Part shown: positions 28,072 through 38,721 of the stretch, piece by piece
How positions within the stretch are numbered: position 1 is the first letter of the stretch
Layout: every line of letters begins with the position of its first letter
From: Variovorax sp. PAMC26660
GTDB lineage: Bacteria > Pseudomonadota > Gammaproteobacteria > Burkholderiales > Burkholderiaceae_C
NCBI RefSeq assembly: GCF_014302995.1
Contig: NZ_CP060295.1
Location: 7,307,501 to 7,371,500, forward strand
Reading direction: 5' to 3'
DNA length: 64,000 nt
Notes under the pieces: generated by a model
Told to the model about the DNA's origin: nothing
The model's database searches: none
What the model saw: the letters and a program-made list of their open reading frames with translations, nothing else
Program-made: the position numbers and the translations under genes

Positions 28072-28569
28072 ATGTTGAACATACGCCCCGCCCTCGATGC
28101 AGACTGGCCCGCCATCTGGGCCGTCCTCGAACCCACCTTCCGCCGTGGCGACACCTACACCTACGCCACCGACGTGACCGAAGAGCAGGCGCGCCATTCC
28201 TGGACCCAGGTGCCCACCGCGACCTTCGTGGCCTGCAACGAAGCAGGCACGGTGCTGGGCACCTACGTCATCAAGCCCAATCAGCCTGGCCAGGGCTCGC
28301 ATGTGAGCAACTGCGGCTATGTGGTGTCCGATGCCGCGCGCGGCCTGGGCGTCGCCTCGGCGCTGTGCGAACACTCGCAGCAAGAGGCCCTGCGCATGGG
28401 CTTTCGCGCGATGCAGTTCAACTTCGTGGTGTCCACCAACGAAGGCGCCGTGCGGCTCTGGCGCAAGATGGGCTTTGCCATCGTCGGCACCCTGCCCGGC
28501 GCATTCAGGCATCCGCAGCACGGCTACGTGGACGCCTTCGTCATGTTCAAGCAGTTGCAACCTCAATAA
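28072..28569 (+). CDS. GNAT-family N-acetyltransferase
   Basis: 165 residues. IRPALDADWPAIWAVLEP opens the fold, NCGYVVSDAARGLGVASALCEHS is the acetyl-CoA-binding motif A (with R/Q-x-x-G-x-A in modified form), and FVVSTNEGAVRLWRKMGFAIVGTLPGAF is motif B. It transfers an acetyl group from acetyl-CoA to an unknown amine. It starts 47 bp from the divergent dedA start and is followed 24 bp later by the dienelactone hydrolase gene, so the two may be co-transcribed. Confidence 0.88.
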   Translation: MLNIRPALDADWPAIWAVLEPTFRRGDTYTYATDVTEEQARHSWTQVPTATFVACNEAGTVLGTYVIKPNQPGQGSHVSNCGYVVSDAARGLGVASALCEHSQQEALRMGFRAMQFNFVVSTNEGAVRLWRKMGFAIVGTLPGAFRHPQHGYVDAFVMFKQLQPQ

Positions 28570-28593
28570 AACAACCACCCGGAGACACACACG

Positions 28594-29808
28594 ATGACAG
28601 GTCAATACATCCAGATGAAAGCCGCTGACGGCAGCGGCAGCTTTCGCGGCTACCTCGCATTGCCCGAAGGCGGCACCGGCCCGGGGCTGGTGATCGCGCA
28701 GGAAATCTTCGGCATCAACCACACCATGCGCGAGGTGGCCGACTACTACGCCGAAGAAGGCTATGTGGCGCTGGTGCCCGACCTGTTCTGGCGGCAGGAG
28801 CCGAACGTGGAACTCGGCTACAGCGAGGCCGACTGGCAGCGCGCCTTCGCGCTGTACGGCGGCTTCGATGAAGCCAAGGGCATGCAAGACATGCAGACCG
28901 CCATCGATGCATTGCGAGGCCGCACCGAAGTGACGGACAAGAAGGTCGGCGTGCTCGGCTTCTGCCTGGGCGGCAAGCTGGCGTACCTGTCGGCCTGCCG
29001 CACCGACGCCGATGCGGTGGTCGGCTACTACGGCGTGGGCATCGATGCCGCGCTCGACGAGGCCGACAAGATCAAGTGCCCGCTGACGCTGCACGTGGCC
29101 GAGCTCGACAAGTTCTGCCCGCCCGAAGCGCGAGACCGCATCGTGCAGACGCTCAAGGGCCGCCCGGGCGTTTCGCTGTACGTGTACCCCGGCATGGACC
29201 ACGCCTTCGCGCGTGCCGGTGGCGAACACTTTCACAAGCCCTCGGCGTTGATGGCGCACGAGCGCAGCATCGCCACGTTGAAGGACGCCATCGGCCCGAA
29301 CTACGACCTGTCGGCGCTGTGGGACAAGCACTGCGAATACGAGTTCGGCACGCGTAACGTCGACGACACCATGAGCACCATGGTGGCCGAGCCCTACGTC
29401 AATCACATCCCGACGATGACCGGCGGCGTGGGCTACAAGGCGTTGCACGCCTTCTATACGAACCACTTCGTCAACAGCAACCCGCCCGACACCGCGCTCA
29501 CGTCGATCTCGCGCACCGTGGGCGCCACGCAGGTGGTTGATGAACTGCTCTTCAGCTTCACGCACACCACCGAGATTCCGTGGATGCTGCCGGGCGTGAA
29601 GCCCACCGGCAAGCGCGTGGAAATTCCTTTGCTCGCGGTCATCAAGTTCCGCGGCAACAAGCTCTATCACGAGCACATCTACTGGGACCAGGCCAGCGTG
29701 CTGGTGCAGGTCGGCCTGCTCGACGCCAAGCTGCTGCCGGTGGCGGGCATCGAGACGGCGCGCAAGCTGCTGGACGAGAACCTGCCGTCGAACTCCCTGC
29801 TCGCGTGA
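28594..29808 (+). CDS. dienelactone hydrolase fused to NTF2/SnoaL-like domain
   Basis: 404 residues. Residues 1-235 are a dienelactone hydrolase: AQEIFGINHTMR (the Glu near the nucleophile), GFCLGGKLAY (nucleophilic Cys), HVAELDKFCPPE (Asp) and GMDHAFAR (His). The extra ~165 residues (240-404: YEFGTRNVDDTM, PYVNHIPTMTGGVGY, FHGNKLYHEHIYWDQASVL-like) form an NTF2/SnoaL-type cone. Stand-alone dienelactone hydrolases end near residue 235. The hydrolase opens muconolactone-type rings in chloro-aromatic breakdown, but many family members act on other esters. A GGAG ribosome-binding site precedes the ATG, and a LysR gene follows 10 bp later. Confidence 0.88.
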   Translation: MTGQYIQMKAADGSGSFRGYLALPEGGTGPGLVIAQEIFGINHTMREVADYYAEEGYVALVPDLFWRQEPNVELGYSEADWQRAFALYGGFDEAKGMQDMQTAIDALRGRTEVTDKKVGVLGFCLGGKLAYLSACRTDADAVVGYYGVGIDAALDEADKIKCPLTLHVAELDKFCPPEARDRIVQTLKGRPGVSLYVYPGMDHAFARAGGEHFHKPSALMAHERSIATLKDAIGPNYDLSALWDKHCEYEFGTRNVDDTMSTMVAEPYVNHIPTMTGGVGYKALHAFYTNHFVNSNPPDTALTSISRTVGATQVVDELLFSFTHTTEIPWMLPGVKPTGKRVEIPLLAVIKFRGNKLYHEHIYWDQASVLVQVGLLDAKLLPVAGIETARKLLDENLPSNSLLA

Positions 29809-29818
29809 ATGCCCGCGG

Positions 29819-30757
29819 ATGAAAAGGATCGACCCCCGGCTCCTGCAGGCTTTTGTGGCGGTTGCCCGCGAGGGGTCGGTGTCCCGCGGGGCGCAGCGCC
29901 TCTTTCTCACGCAGCCGGCGGTGAGCCTCCAGCTCAAGGAACTCGGTGCGCTGGTCGAGCTGGAACTGTTCCAGCGCACGCCCACCGGCCTGCTGCTGAC
30001 ACGGGACGGCGCCGCGTTGCTGAACCACGCCGAGCACGCGCTCGAGGGCCTGAACGACTTCGCCATTGCCGCTGAACGCATGAAAGGCGGCGTGAGGGGA
30101 TCGCTGCGCATCGGCACCATCCTCGACCCGGAGTTCACCCGCCTCAGCTCGCTGCTCAAGGAACTGGTGACGCTGGCGCCCGAACTCGAAACCGAGCTGC
30201 ACCACGGCACCAGCGGCGAGGTGCTCGCCAAGCTCTTGAACAAGGAGCTGGACATCGGCTTCTACCTGGGCGACCCGAACGCGAGCGACCTGCCGCAAGC
30301 CAGCTCGGCCTCGCGCCGCAATGAAGGCAAGACCTTTCATTCGCAGGTGCTGACCCGCTTCTCCTACCAGGTGATCGGCCCGAGCGGCTGGGCGCCCCAG
30401 GTGATGGGGCGCGACTGGCCGGACCTGATCTGCCTGCCGTGGGTGCTGGCACCGCCAACCTCGTCGCACTCGCGCCTGCTGGCACCGGTACTGCAAGCAC
30501 GCGGGCTGGTGCTGAAGAAAGCGGCACAGGCCGATCAGGAGTCGTCGATGCTCGCGCTGGTGCGGGCGGGTGTGGGCATCTCGTTGGCGCGCGATGCCGT
30601 GGCACTGCGCGCCAGCCAGCGCGACGGGCTGGTGATTGCGGACCGGGTCAGCATCGAGAGCGACCTGCGCTTCATCTGCCTGGCCGGATCGCTCAAGCGC
30701 CAGGAAGTGGCCTGCGCGGTGCAGGCCCTGTCGCGCGCCTGGCGGATCGCGTTCTGA
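29819..30757 (+). CDS. LysR-family transcriptional regulator
   Basis: 312 residues. The winged helix starts at once (LLQAFVAVAREGSVSRGAQRLFLTQPAVSLQLKEL), and the effector domain spans about 90-300. It lies 10 bp downstream of the dienelactone hydrolase gene on the same strand, unlike the usual divergent LysR layout, so it may be co-transcribed with its target. Effector unknown. It converges on the MFS gene. Confidence 0.9.
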   Translation: MKRIDPRLLQAFVAVAREGSVSRGAQRLFLTQPAVSLQLKELGALVELELFQRTPTGLLLTRDGAALLNHAEHALEGLNDFAIAAERMKGGVRGSLRIGTILDPEFTRLSSLLKELVTLAPELETELHHGTSGEVLAKLLNKELDIGFYLGDPNASDLPQASSASRRNEGKTFHSQVLTRFSYQVIGPSGWAPQVMGRDWPDLICLPWVLAPPTSSHSRLLAPVLQARGLVLKKAAQADQESSMLALVRAGVGISLARDAVALRASQRDGLVIADRVSIESDLRFICLAGSLKRQEVACAVQALSRAWRIAF

Positions 30758-30770
30758 TCAATGAGCAGAA

Positions 30771-32123
30771 CTAAGCCCGTGGCAATGCGGCGCCCTTGAG
30801 CGCCGCGTCCGCGCGCGGCGTTTCGCGCGCCGTGGCCACCACCGTGCGCCAGCCCTTCGGCATCAACGCCAGCATCAGCGCCGCCAGCAGTGCCGCGCTG
30901 CCGAGCGTGTAGAGCCCGGCGGCAGAACCGCCGTGGTTCTGCTCGACATAGGTGCGCAAGCTGGGCGCCACGAAGCCGCCCAGGTTGCCGATGGAATTCA
31001 CCAACGCGATGCCGGTGGCAATGCCGAGCCCCGACAGCCGCTCCGACAGGAAGGCATAGAAGATCGGCGTGCCCGACAGGTAGGTCGAGGCACCGATCGA
31101 CAGTGCCGCGATCGCGAAGATCGGCGAGCCGTGCGCCGACAGGCACACGCAAATACCGAAGATCGTGTACAGCGATGCCACAGTGACGCGCCGACGTTCA
31201 TGGTGGCGGTCCGACCAGCGCGTGACGAAGAAGACGACGAACAGCGCCAGCAGCCACGGAATGCTGGTGACAAAGCCCACCATCAGCCCGATCTTCTGGC
31301 CCAGGATCTGCGCCACCTGGCTCGGGAGATAGAAGATCAGGCCATAGGCCGCGATCTGCACGATGAAGAAGTTCACCGCGAAGAACATCACCTTCGGATT
31401 GCGCAGCGTCTGCATCACCGTGTGCGGGCTGTCGACCGATTTTTCCGCCGCCTCCTGGTCTAGCACCGCCTGCAGCGCGTTCTGCTCTGCGGACGTGAGC
31501 CACTTCGCGTTGCTCGGCCTGTCGACGATGACGAAGAACGCGATGATGCCGACCACGATCGCCATCACGCCTTCGATGAGGAACATCCACTCCCAGCCCT
31601 TCAGGCCACCGACGCCGTGCATGTCGAGCAGCGCACCCGAGATTGGCCCGCCGATGACCAGCGCGCCTGCAAAGCCGAACAACAGGATGCCGTTGGCCTG
31701 CGCCCGCACCTTGGCGGGAAACCAGTAGGTCAGCGTCAGCAGTACGCCCGGATAGAAGCCCGCCTCCGCGATGCCGAGCAGGAACCGCAGCACGTAGAAC
31801 GACATCTCGGTGGTCGCGAACATCATGGCCGACGCCACGAGCCCCCAGGTCACCATGATCCGGCACAGCCAGATGCGCGGGCCGACGCGCGAAAGAATCA
31901 CGTTGCTCGGCACTTCGAAGATGGCGTAGCTCACGAAGAAGATGCCGGCGCCGAGTGCGAAGGCGCTGTCGCTGATGCCGGTGTCGATCTGCAGCGCGTT
32001 CTTCGCGAAGCCGACGTTGACGCGATCGAGGATCGACATGATGTACATGACGATCAACATGGGAAGAAGGCGCCATCGCGCCTTGCTGACGGCCGAACTG
32101 ACCAGCGTGCTGTAAGGGTTCAT
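30771..32123 (-). CDS. MFS transporter, anion:cation symporter (ACS) type
   Basis: 450 residues with 12 predicted helices. MYIMSILDRVNVGFAK in helix 1 and LGIAEAGFYPGVLLTLTYWFP in helix 4 are the hallmarks of the ACS family, whose members import organic or sugar acids with protons. ATG at 32123 follows CAGGAG at 7 nt. It lies downstream of an IlvD/Edd dehydratase gene on the same strand, separated by repeat copy 4. Together they suggest uptake and dehydration of a sugar acid, but the repeat and its own ribosome-binding site leave co-transcription open. Confidence 0.9.
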   Translation of the reverse strand: MNPYSTLVSSAVSKARWRLLPMLIVMYIMSILDRVNVGFAKNALQIDTGISDSAFALGAGIFFVSYAIFEVPSNVILSRVGPRIWLCRIMVTWGLVASAMMFATTEMSFYVLRFLLGIAEAGFYPGVLLTLTYWFPAKVRAQANGILLFGFAGALVIGGPISGALLDMHGVGGLKGWEWMFLIEGVMAIVVGIIAFFVIVDRPSNAKWLTSAEQNALQAVLDQEAAEKSVDSPHTVMQTLRNPKVMFFAVNFFIVQIAAYGLIFYLPSQVAQILGQKIGLMVGFVTSIPWLLALFVVFFVTRWSDRHHERRRVTVASLYTIFGICVCLSAHGSPIFAIAALSIGASTYLSGTPIFYAFLSERLSGLGIATGIALVNSIGNLGGFVAPSLRTYVEQNHGGSAAGLYTLGSAALLAALMLALMPKGWRTVVATARETPRADAALKGAALPRA

Positions 32124-32211
32124 TTTTTGTCTCCTGGTAATTTTTTTATGTGTGGGTCGCTGTTGAGGAATTGCCTGAAACCACGCTTGTAGTACGGGTT
32201 GTTTTTCTTTC

Positions 32212-32483
32212 GGGCGCTTTTGTTCGGGGCGGGTGCGAATGACACCGGGTGCTCCCCTCCGCGAATGTCCCCCGCTTCGCTCCTCCTTTATTTCGCTGCG
32301 GGGAGCACCCGGCGTCATTCGCACAGGGACACGCTGCTGGTGATCGCCGATCAACGACCGCTCTGAGCGCTCACGTCGATACGGGGCTCTTTTTCGCGAA
32401 ATAGAGGAGGAGCGAAGCGGGGGACATTCGCGAAAAAGAGCACCGTGTCGGCGTGAGCGTCGCCCTGAACAGCAGCGCCCCAA
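32212..32483 (+). repeat. dispersed double-hairpin repeat, copy 4
   Basis: Lies between the IlvD/Edd and MFS genes (gap 32124-32504), in the same orientation as copies 1-3 but antisense to both neighbours. The left end GGGCGCTTTTGTTCGGGGCG (32212-32231) and the right end CGCCCTGAACAGCAGCGCCC (32461-32480) are near-perfect complements, so this copy shows the terminal inverted repeat best. One loop carries an A-to-G change (AAATAGAGG) that still allows a G-U pair with its partner. Confidence 0.9.
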
Positions 32484-32504
32484 ACAGCAAAGCAAGCTTT
32501 CACC

Positions 32505-34292
32505 CTAGTGATTCCGACGCGGAATACCCGCCGTCTGCGCCACCCGCTGGTACTTGGTCGCAGGCTTGAGCACCATGCCTTCCGACAGCGTGTCCACCAT
32601 CGAACGTTGAATCTCCTGCCACGGCGTCTGGCTCGCCGGAATCGGGTAGCCACCCTTGGCCTCCAGTTGGCGCGCGCGTTCCTGCAACTCTTCGTCGCTC
32701 ACCAGCATGTTGACCGTGCGGTGCTTCAGGTCCACACGCACCTTGTCACCTGTCTGCAGCAAGGCCAGGCCCGCACCCGCCGCAGCCTCCGGCGATGCGT
32801 TCAGGATCGAGGGCGATCCCGAGGTGCCCGACTGCCGGCCATCACCGATGCACGGCAGCGCCGACACGCCGCTCTTCAGCAGATGCGCAGGCGCCCGCAT
32901 GTTCACCACTTCCGACGAACCCGGATGCCCGATGGGCCCCACGCCGCGCATGAACAGGATGCACGACGAGTCGATGTCCAACGCAGGATCTTCGATGCGG
33001 CGTTCGTAGTCTTCCGGGCCATCGAAAACAATCGCGCGGCCGACGAAAGCGTCGAGGTCGCCCGGCGCGCTGAGATAGCGCGCCCTGAACTCGTCAGAGA
33101 TCACGCTGGTCTTCATGATCGCGCTGTCGAACAGGTTGCCCGACATCACGAGGAAGCCGGCGTTCTCTCTCAAGGGCTCCTTGAACGGCCGGATCACGTC
33201 GGCGTCTTTCACCCGCGCATCGGCGCAGTTGACGGCCAGGGTCTTGCCGTTGACCGTGAGCGCGTCTTCACGAATCAGGCCGTTGCGGTGCAGCTCCGCC
33301 ACCACGGCCGGCACGCCACCGGCACGGAAGAACTCTTCGCCCAGGTACTTGCCGGCCGGCTGCATGTCGAGCAGCAGCGGCACGTCGAGCCCCACGGTTT
33401 CCCAGTCCTGGATGACCAGATCGACACCCGCATGCTTGGCCACCGCGATCAGATGGATGGGCGCATTGGTCGAGCCGCCGATGGCCGAGTTGACGACGAT
33501 CGCATTTTCAAAAGCCGCGCGCGTCAGGATGTCCGAGGGCTTCAGGTCCTCGCGCACCATCTCCACGATGCGGCGCCCGGTCTCGTAGGCCATCTGCCCG
33601 CGTTCGCGGTACGGGGCCGGAATGGCCGCGCAACCCGGCAGGCTCATGCCCAGTGCTTCCGCCAGCGCGTTCATCGTCGAGGCCGTGCCCATCACGTTGC
33701 AATGGCCGATCGACGGCACCGTGGAGCCGACCAGGTCGATGTAGCCGGGAAAGTCGATGCTGCCCTTGGCGAACAACTCGCGCGCCTTGAACAGCGTGGT
33801 GCCGGTTCCGGTGCGCTGCCCGTCGTGCCAACCGTTGAGCATCGGCCCGCCCGAAAGAATGATGGCGGGAATGTTCGCGGTGGCCGCGGCCATCAATGCG
33901 GCCGGCGTCGTCTTGTCGCAGCCGGTGGTCAGCACGACACCGTCGATGGGGTAGCCAGTCAGCGTCTCGACCAGGCCCAGGTATGCCAGGTTGCGGTCGA
34001 GCGCTGCCGTAGGGCGTCGGCCGTTTTCCTGGATCGGGTGCATCGGGAACTCCATCGCGATGCCGCCCATTTCGCGGATGCCTTCGCGCACGCGCAGCGC
34101 GAGTTCGCGGTGGTGCCGGTTGCAGGGGGTCAGGTCGGAGCCGCTTTGCGCGATGCCGATGATGGGTTTGCCAGACTGAAGCTCTTCCCGCGTGAGGCCG
34201 TAGTTCAGATACCAGGCCAGATGCAGGACCGAGAGTTCGCTGTGCTCAGGGTTGTTGAACCACGAGGCGGAGCGCAGGGGACGGGTTGTCAT
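32505..34292 (-). CDS. IlvD/Edd-family dehydratase, probably a sugar-acid dehydratase
   Basis: 595 residues. The three iron-sulfur Cys regions are visible: [24 protein letters not shown] and [23 protein letters not shown] and [24 protein letters not shown] near the C-terminus are also conserved. The sequence looks more like the L-arabinonate/D-xylonate-type branch than like biosynthetic IlvD ([20 protein letters not shown] at the N-terminus). It would dehydrate an aldonic acid to a 2-keto-3-deoxy acid. ATG at 34292 is preceded by AAGGA. The neighbouring ACS-type transporter fits a sugar-acid pathway. The substrate is inferred, not shown. Confidence 0.87.
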   Translation of the reverse strand: MTTRPLRSASWFNNPEHSELSVLHLAWYLNYGLTREELQSGKPIIGIAQSGSDLTPCNRHHRELALRVREGIREMGGIAMEFPMHPIQENGRRPTAALDRNLAYLGLVETLTGYPIDGVVLTTGCDKTTPAALMAAATANIPAIILSGGPMLNGWHDGQRTGTGTTLFKARELFAKGSIDFPGYIDLVGSTVPSIGHCNVMGTASTMNALAEALGMSLPGCAAIPAPYRERGQMAYETGRRIVEMVREDLKPSDILTRAAFENAIVVNSAIGGSTNAPIHLIAVAKHAGVDLVIQDWETVGLDVPLLLDMQPAGKYLGEEFFRAGGVPAVVAELHRNGLIREDALTVNGKTLAVNCADARVKDADVIRPFKEPLRENAGFLVMSGNLFDSAIMKTSVISDEFRARYLSAPGDLDAFVGRAIVFDGPEDYERRIEDPALDIDSSCILFMRGVGPIGHPGSSEVVNMRAPAHLLKSGVSALPCIGDGRQSGTSGSPSILNASPEAAAGAGLALLQTGDKVRVDLKHRTVNMLVSDEELQERARQLEAKGGYPIPASQTPWQEIQRSMVDTLSEGMVLKPATKYQRVAQTAGIPRRNH

Positions 34293-34571
34293 GGGTTTTA
34301 TTCCTTCGGGGTGGGGCTGAAGGGATGCGTGAAACGGCCTTGGCCGGGGTCCGCGCCGGGTGTTCCGCGGGACGTGCATCACCTTGGCGCGGCGGGGCCG
34401 CGCAACGGCAATTTCGTGGGCTGTCTCCTGTGCGTTCTTGTTGTGCGACGGGAGCTTAGGTGGGCAGGTCTTCGAGCGCCAATGAGATCGCCTGAGGGCG
34501 ATATAAGCGCTCCAAATACGCCCGAAACCCTGCCGGACGGCCCGGTCTGGCCGCGCTCCTAGAATGCCCTG

Positions 34572-36479
34572 GTGAGCGCCCTTCCCTCCCCCACCCCTCT
34601 GTCTGCCTCCCTCTCCGAACGCCGCCCGATCCGCGAGCTTCCCGACGAACTGATCAGCCAGATCGCCGCCGGCGAAGTGGTCGAACGGCCCGCCTCGGTG
34701 GTGCGCGAGCTGCTGGACAACGCGCTCGACGCCGGCGCCAGACAGATCACGATGCGGCTGGCCTCGGGCGGTGTGCGGCTGATTTCGATCGAAGACGATG
34801 GCCTGGGCATTCCGCGCGAAGAACTCACGGTGGCCCTGCGCCGCCATGCCACCAGCAAGATCGCGAGCCTGAACGACCTTGAAACCGTTGGCACGATGGG
34901 CTTTCGCGGCGAGGCACTGGCGGCCATCAACGCGATTGCCGAACTCAGCATCCAGTCGCGCTTTGCCGGTGCCGACAGTGCCTTCTCGCTCGACGGCCGC
35001 ACCGGCGAGCTGCGGCCGGTGGCCCGTTCCACCGGCACCACGGTCGAGGTGCGCGAGCTGTTCTTCGCAACGCCCGCGCGCCGCAAGTTCCTAAAGACCG
35101 ACGCCACCGAGCTGGCCCACTGCATCGAAGCGGTGCGCCGCCATGCGCTGGCACGGCCCGAGGTGGGCTTCTCAATCTGGCACGACGGCAAGCTGGTCGA
35201 GCAGTGGCGCGCCGCCAGCACGCGCGAGCAGCGGCTGGCCGATGCCCTGAGCGACGACTTCGTGACGCAGAGCGTGGCGGTCGAGCGCGAAGGCGGTCCG
35301 GTGCGCGTGATCGGCCGCGCCGGCATTCCCGACGCGGCGCGCTCGCGCGGCGACCAGCAGTTCTTTTATGTCAACGGCCGCTTCGTGCGCGACAAGGTGC
35401 TGTCGCACGCCGTTCGCAGCGCTTATGAAGACGTGCTGCACGGCCACCGCCAGCCGATCTACGCGCTGTACCTCGAGATCGATCCGGCGCGGGTCGACGT
35501 GAACGTGCACCCGACCAAGATCGAAGTGCGCTTTCGCGATGGTCGCGAGGTGCACCAGGCGGTGCGACATGCCATCGAGGACGCGCTGGCGGCACCGCGT
35601 GCCGGAGACGCCGTGGCACCTTCAGGGCCGCCGCAACCCTTCTTCAAGCCGAATCCGCTGCCGTCGAATGCCAGTTGGGCGCAGCCCGCCATGAATTTCG
35701 TGGCCCAGGAACGCGGTGCCGGCGATTTCGAGGCCATGTGGCCGCGACGCACCGAGCAATCGGGACACGAGCCGGAGTCGGCGTCTTCGCAATGGCCGCT
35801 GACCGGCGCCGCGCCGATGACCTTCCGCACGCCTGTCGGGCTGCCTTCGGATGCGGACTCCGAAACCGCCGCGCCCCTGGCCACCAACGAGGAAGCCTGG
35901 CCGCTGGGCCGCGCGCTGGCGCAATTGCAGGGCATCTACATCCTGGCCGAGAACAGCCAGGGCCTCGTGGTCGTCGACATGCATGCGGCGCACGAGCGCA
36001 TCGTCTACGAGCGCCTGAAGACGCAGCTCGACGGCGCGGCCATCAGCAGCCAGCCGCTGCTGATTCCCGCCACCTTCGCGGCCACGCCGCAGGAAGTGGC
36101 GACGGCCGAGGCCTGTGCGGCGGTGCTGCCCACGCTGGGGCTGGAAATCACGCCTTTCTCACCGCGCACGCTCGCGGTGCGCGCCGTGCCCGGAACGCTG
36201 GCGGATGGCGACCCCGTGGAGCTTGCGCGCAGCGTTCTGGCCGAACTGGCCCAGCACGACGCCAGCACCGTGGTGCAGCGCGCGCAGAACGAATTGCTGT
36301 CCACCATGGCCTGCCACGGTGCCGTGCGGGCCAACCGCAAGCTCACCATCGACGAAATGAACGCACTGTTACGTCAGATGGAAGCGACCGAGCGTTCGGA
36401 CCAGTGCAACCACGGCCGGCCCACCTGGCGGCAGCTCTCCATCCGCGAGCTGGACAGCCTGTTTATGCGCGGCCGATAG
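34572..36479 (+). CDS. mutL: DNA mismatch repair protein MutL
   Basis: 635 residues. The GHKL ATPase motifs are [48 protein letters not shown] and the [10 protein letters not shown] segment. The C-terminal dimerisation domain carries [12 protein letters not shown], a variant of the DQHA(X)2E(X)4E endonuclease motif, so this MutL probably nicks DNA, in keeping with bacteria that lack MutH. The start is GTG at 34572. A terminator hairpin overlaps its stop codon. miaA follows after one intervening hydrolase gene, an arrangement like the mutL-miaA order of other proteobacteria. Confidence 0.96.
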   Translation: MSALPSPTPLSASLSERRPIRELPDELISQIAAGEVVERPASVVRELLDNALDAGARQITMRLASGGVRLISIEDDGLGIPREELTVALRRHATSKIASLNDLETVGTMGFRGEALAAINAIAELSIQSRFAGADSAFSLDGRTGELRPVARSTGTTVEVRELFFATPARRKFLKTDATELAHCIEAVRRHALARPEVGFSIWHDGKLVEQWRAASTREQRLADALSDDFVTQSVAVEREGGPVRVIGRAGIPDAARSRGDQQFFYVNGRFVRDKVLSHAVRSAYEDVLHGHRQPIYALYLEIDPARVDVNVHPTKIEVRFRDGREVHQAVRHAIEDALAAPRAGDAVAPSGPPQPFFKPNPLPSNASWAQPAMNFVAQERGAGDFEAMWPRRTEQSGHEPESASSQWPLTGAAPMTFRTPVGLPSDADSETAAPLATNEEAWPLGRALAQLQGIYILAENSQGLVVVDMHAAHERIVYERLKTQLDGAAISSQPLLIPATFAATPQEVATAEACAAVLPTLGLEITPFSPRTLAVRAVPGTLADGDPVELARSVLAELAQHDASTVVQRAQNELLSTMACHGAVRANRKLTIDEMNALLRQMEATERSDQCNHGRPTWRQLSIRELDSLFMRGR

Positions 36480-36497
36480 CCGAATCGGCCCTTTTTT
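36471..36497 (+). terminator. intrinsic terminator overlapping the mutL stop codon
   Basis: GGCCGAT (36471-36477) pairs with ATCGGCC (36484-36490) and is followed by CTTTTTTG. The left arm includes the last mutL codons and the first base of the TAG stop. Confidence 0.8.
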
Positions 36498-36667
36498 GAG
36501 GGTTTTCGAGGGTTTTGGACGGTCATCCCCACAGCAGGCACGCACGTTGCATGGACTCGTGCAAAGCGCCGTCGAGCGTTGTTTCGGAGGGTTACCGGGG
36601 CGCAATGTTGGCGTGCCGCGGTGAAAGCCAATGAACTTTTCCGCCGACTTCGCTGTCCCTCAACCCC

Positions 36668-37633
36668 ATGATGAAACGCTGGACCCTCCTCGCGTCAGTC
36701 TTTTCGCTTTGCGCCCTGCTGGCCGCCGGCTGCTCCACGCTTGACGAACAGCAGCGCGAATGGATCTTCCAGCCCAGCGACCGCAGCTGGGGCAACACCG
36801 CCACCATGACCGAAGGCATGGAGGACGTGTGGATCGACTTCCAGTCCTCCATCAGCGGCGAGCCCGCGCGACTGCACGGCCTGTGGCTGGGTGGCGCGCC
36901 CGAGACCACCGACACGCCCGTGCTGCTGTACCTGCACGGCGCGCGCTACAACGTGGCCGGCTCGGCGCCGCGCATCCAGCGCATGCACGAGCTGGGCTTC
37001 TCGGTGCTGGCCATCGATTACCGCGGCTTCGGCAAAAGCTCCAAGGGCCTGCCCTCGGAAGAATCGGCACGCGAAGACGCCCGCGCCGCCTGGACCTGGC
37101 TGGCCGCACGCCACCCCAAGCAGCATCGCTACATCTTCGGCCACTCGCTCGGCGGCGCCATCGGCATCGACCTGGCCGCCCATGTGAACGACGAAAGCGG
37201 CGTGATCGTGGAGAGCACCTTCACCTCGATCGCCGACGTGGTGAGCGGTTTCAAGTGGGGCTGGCTGCCCTTCGGCCCGTTCATCACGCAGCGCTTCGAG
37301 GCCATCAACACAGTCAAGCAGATCGGCGCGCCGCTGCTGGTGGTGCATGGCACGGCCGACAGCCTCATCAACCCCACGCTGGGCCGCAAGCTCTATGACG
37401 CGGCCACCGTGCCCAAGCTGTTCGTGCTGGTCGAGGGTGGCTCGCACCACAACACGAATTCGATCGGCGAGACGCAGTACCGCGCGGCGCTGGCGCAGTT
37501 GTTCCGCATGAAGCCGGAAAGCACGGTCGCCGCCAACCGGCCGCCACCCCGGCTCGCGCCGCCGGCAGGGGCGCTCACGCCGCAGGATGTGCGCGGCCAG
37601 ACGCAGGCACAGGCGGCACCCGCCGCCATCTGA
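36668..37633 (+). CDS. alpha/beta hydrolase lipoprotein (serine aminopeptidase S33-like)
   Basis: 321 residues. The signal peptide ends in the lipobox LLAAGC. The hydrolase domain shows [13 protein letters not shown], the nucleophile elbow [11 protein letters not shown], the acid in [12 protein letters not shown] and the His in GGSHHNT. It is related to the BEM46/YqkD-type esterases. It probably acts at the periplasmic side of a membrane. It sits between mutL and miaA, 188 bp from the former, after a terminator. The C-terminal 35 residues are Pro/Ala/Gln-rich and probably unstructured. Confidence 0.86.
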   Translation: MMKRWTLLASVFSLCALLAAGCSTLDEQQREWIFQPSDRSWGNTATMTEGMEDVWIDFQSSISGEPARLHGLWLGGAPETTDTPVLLYLHGARYNVAGSAPRIQRMHELGFSVLAIDYRGFGKSSKGLPSEESAREDARAAWTWLAARHPKQHRYIFGHSLGGAIGIDLAAHVNDESGVIVESTFTSIADVVSGFKWGWLPFGPFITQRFEAINTVKQIGAPLLVVHGTADSLINPTLGRKLYDAATVPKLFVLVEGGSHHNTNSIGETQYRAALAQLFRMKPESTVAANRPPPRLAPPAGALTPQDVRGQTQAQAAPAAI

Positions 37634-37719
37634 GCACCAGCCACGCAGGGCGCCACCAGCGCGCCGTGCGAGACCTCCGGCACGGAAGGACACGCGCCAT
37701 TTGCTACCCTCGGCGCACC

Positions 37720-38721
37720 ATGTCTTCCAGCTTCGCTCCGGCCGCCAAGGCCGCGCCTCCCGCTTCCCCACGCTACATCGCACTTGCCGGCCCCACCGCC
37801 TCTGGCAAGACCGCCGCCGCCTTGGCGCTGGCGCGCACGCGGGCGGTGGAAATCATCAGCGTCGATTCGGCCCTCGTCTATCGGGGCATGGACATCGGCA
37901 CCGCCAAGCCCAGCCCCGCCGAACAGGCCCAGGTGCCGCATCACCTGATCGATATCCTCGATCCGCGCGACAGCTACAGCGCCGCCGCCTTCGTGGCCGA
38001 CGCCACGCGGCTCATCGACGAGATCCGTGGGCGTGGTGCGCTGCCCCTGCTGGTCGGCGGCACGATGCTTTATTTCAAGGCCTTGTTCGATGGCATCGAT
38101 GCCATGCCCGCAGCAGATGCCGCCGTGCGCGCACGCATCGATGCCGAGGCCGCAACCCTTGGCTGGCCCGCCATGCACGCACGGCTGGCTCAGGTCGACC
38201 CCGTCACGGCCGCGCGGCTCGCGCCGCAAGACAGCCAGCGCATCCAGCGTGCGCTCGAGGTGTGGGAAAGCAGCGGCCAGCCCCTGTCCAGCTTTCATGC
38301 GAGCGACAACAAGACGGCCAAGGCCGTGGAAGGCGGCGTGTTGTTCTCGCTCGAACCCACCGATCGCGCGTGGCTGCATGCGCGCATCGCCGAGCGCTTC
38401 GACGCCATGCTCGCAGCCGGCTTCATCGACGAAGTGAAGACGCTGCGCGCGCGCGGCGACCTTTCGCCCGGCCTGCCCTCGATGCGCTGCGTGGGCTACC
38501 GGCAGGCCTGGGAAATGCTCGACGCCTGCGGCACTGCAGCGCCCGATGCCAAGGCATTGAATGACCTGCGCGAACGCGGCATCGCCGCCACGCGACAGCT
38601 CGCCAAGCGGCAGATCACCTGGCTGCGCAGCATGCCCACGCGCACCGTGATCGCCTGCGACGCACCCGACGCGGTGCAAACCGCCGTTCAACTCATCACA
38701 TCGATCACAAGCCCCGGATGA
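37720..38721 (+). CDS. miaA: tRNA dimethylallyltransferase MiaA
   Basis: 333 residues. The P-loop is [34 protein letters not shown] and [17 protein letters not shown] follow, and [12 protein letters not shown] and [12 protein letters not shown] complete the family pattern. MiaA adds a dimethylallyl group to A37 of tRNAs that read UNN codons. ATG at 37720 is chosen over the longer upstream frame because the extension is Arg-rich and unconserved. The stop overlaps the ATG of the ABC ATPase gene. Confidence 0.95.
   Translation: MSSSFAPAAKAAPPASPRYIALAGPTASGKTAAALALARTRAVEIISVDSALVYRGMDIGTAKPSPAEQAQVPHHLIDILDPRDSYSAAAFVADATRLIDEIRGRGALPLLVGGTMLYFKALFDGIDAMPAADAAVRARIDAEAATLGWPAMHARLAQVDPVTAARLAPQDSQRIQRALEVWESSGQPLSSFHASDNKTAKAVEGGVLFSLEPTDRAWLHARIAERFDAMLAAGFIDEVKTLRARGDLSPGLPSMRCVGYRQAWEMLDACGTAAPDAKALNDLRERGIAATRQLAKRQITWLRSMPTRTVIACDAPDAVQTAVQLITSITSPG

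Noticed and set aside
32212..32483. Repeat copies as simple Rho-independent terminators
   Set aside because: The hairpins are large, with 40-nt loops and no T-run directly after the stems; a terminator role is possible but does not explain the complementary loops.
34293..34847. Upstream extension of the IlvD/Edd frame
   Set aside because: It crosses the divergent start of mutL in the antisense direction and has no homology to the family.
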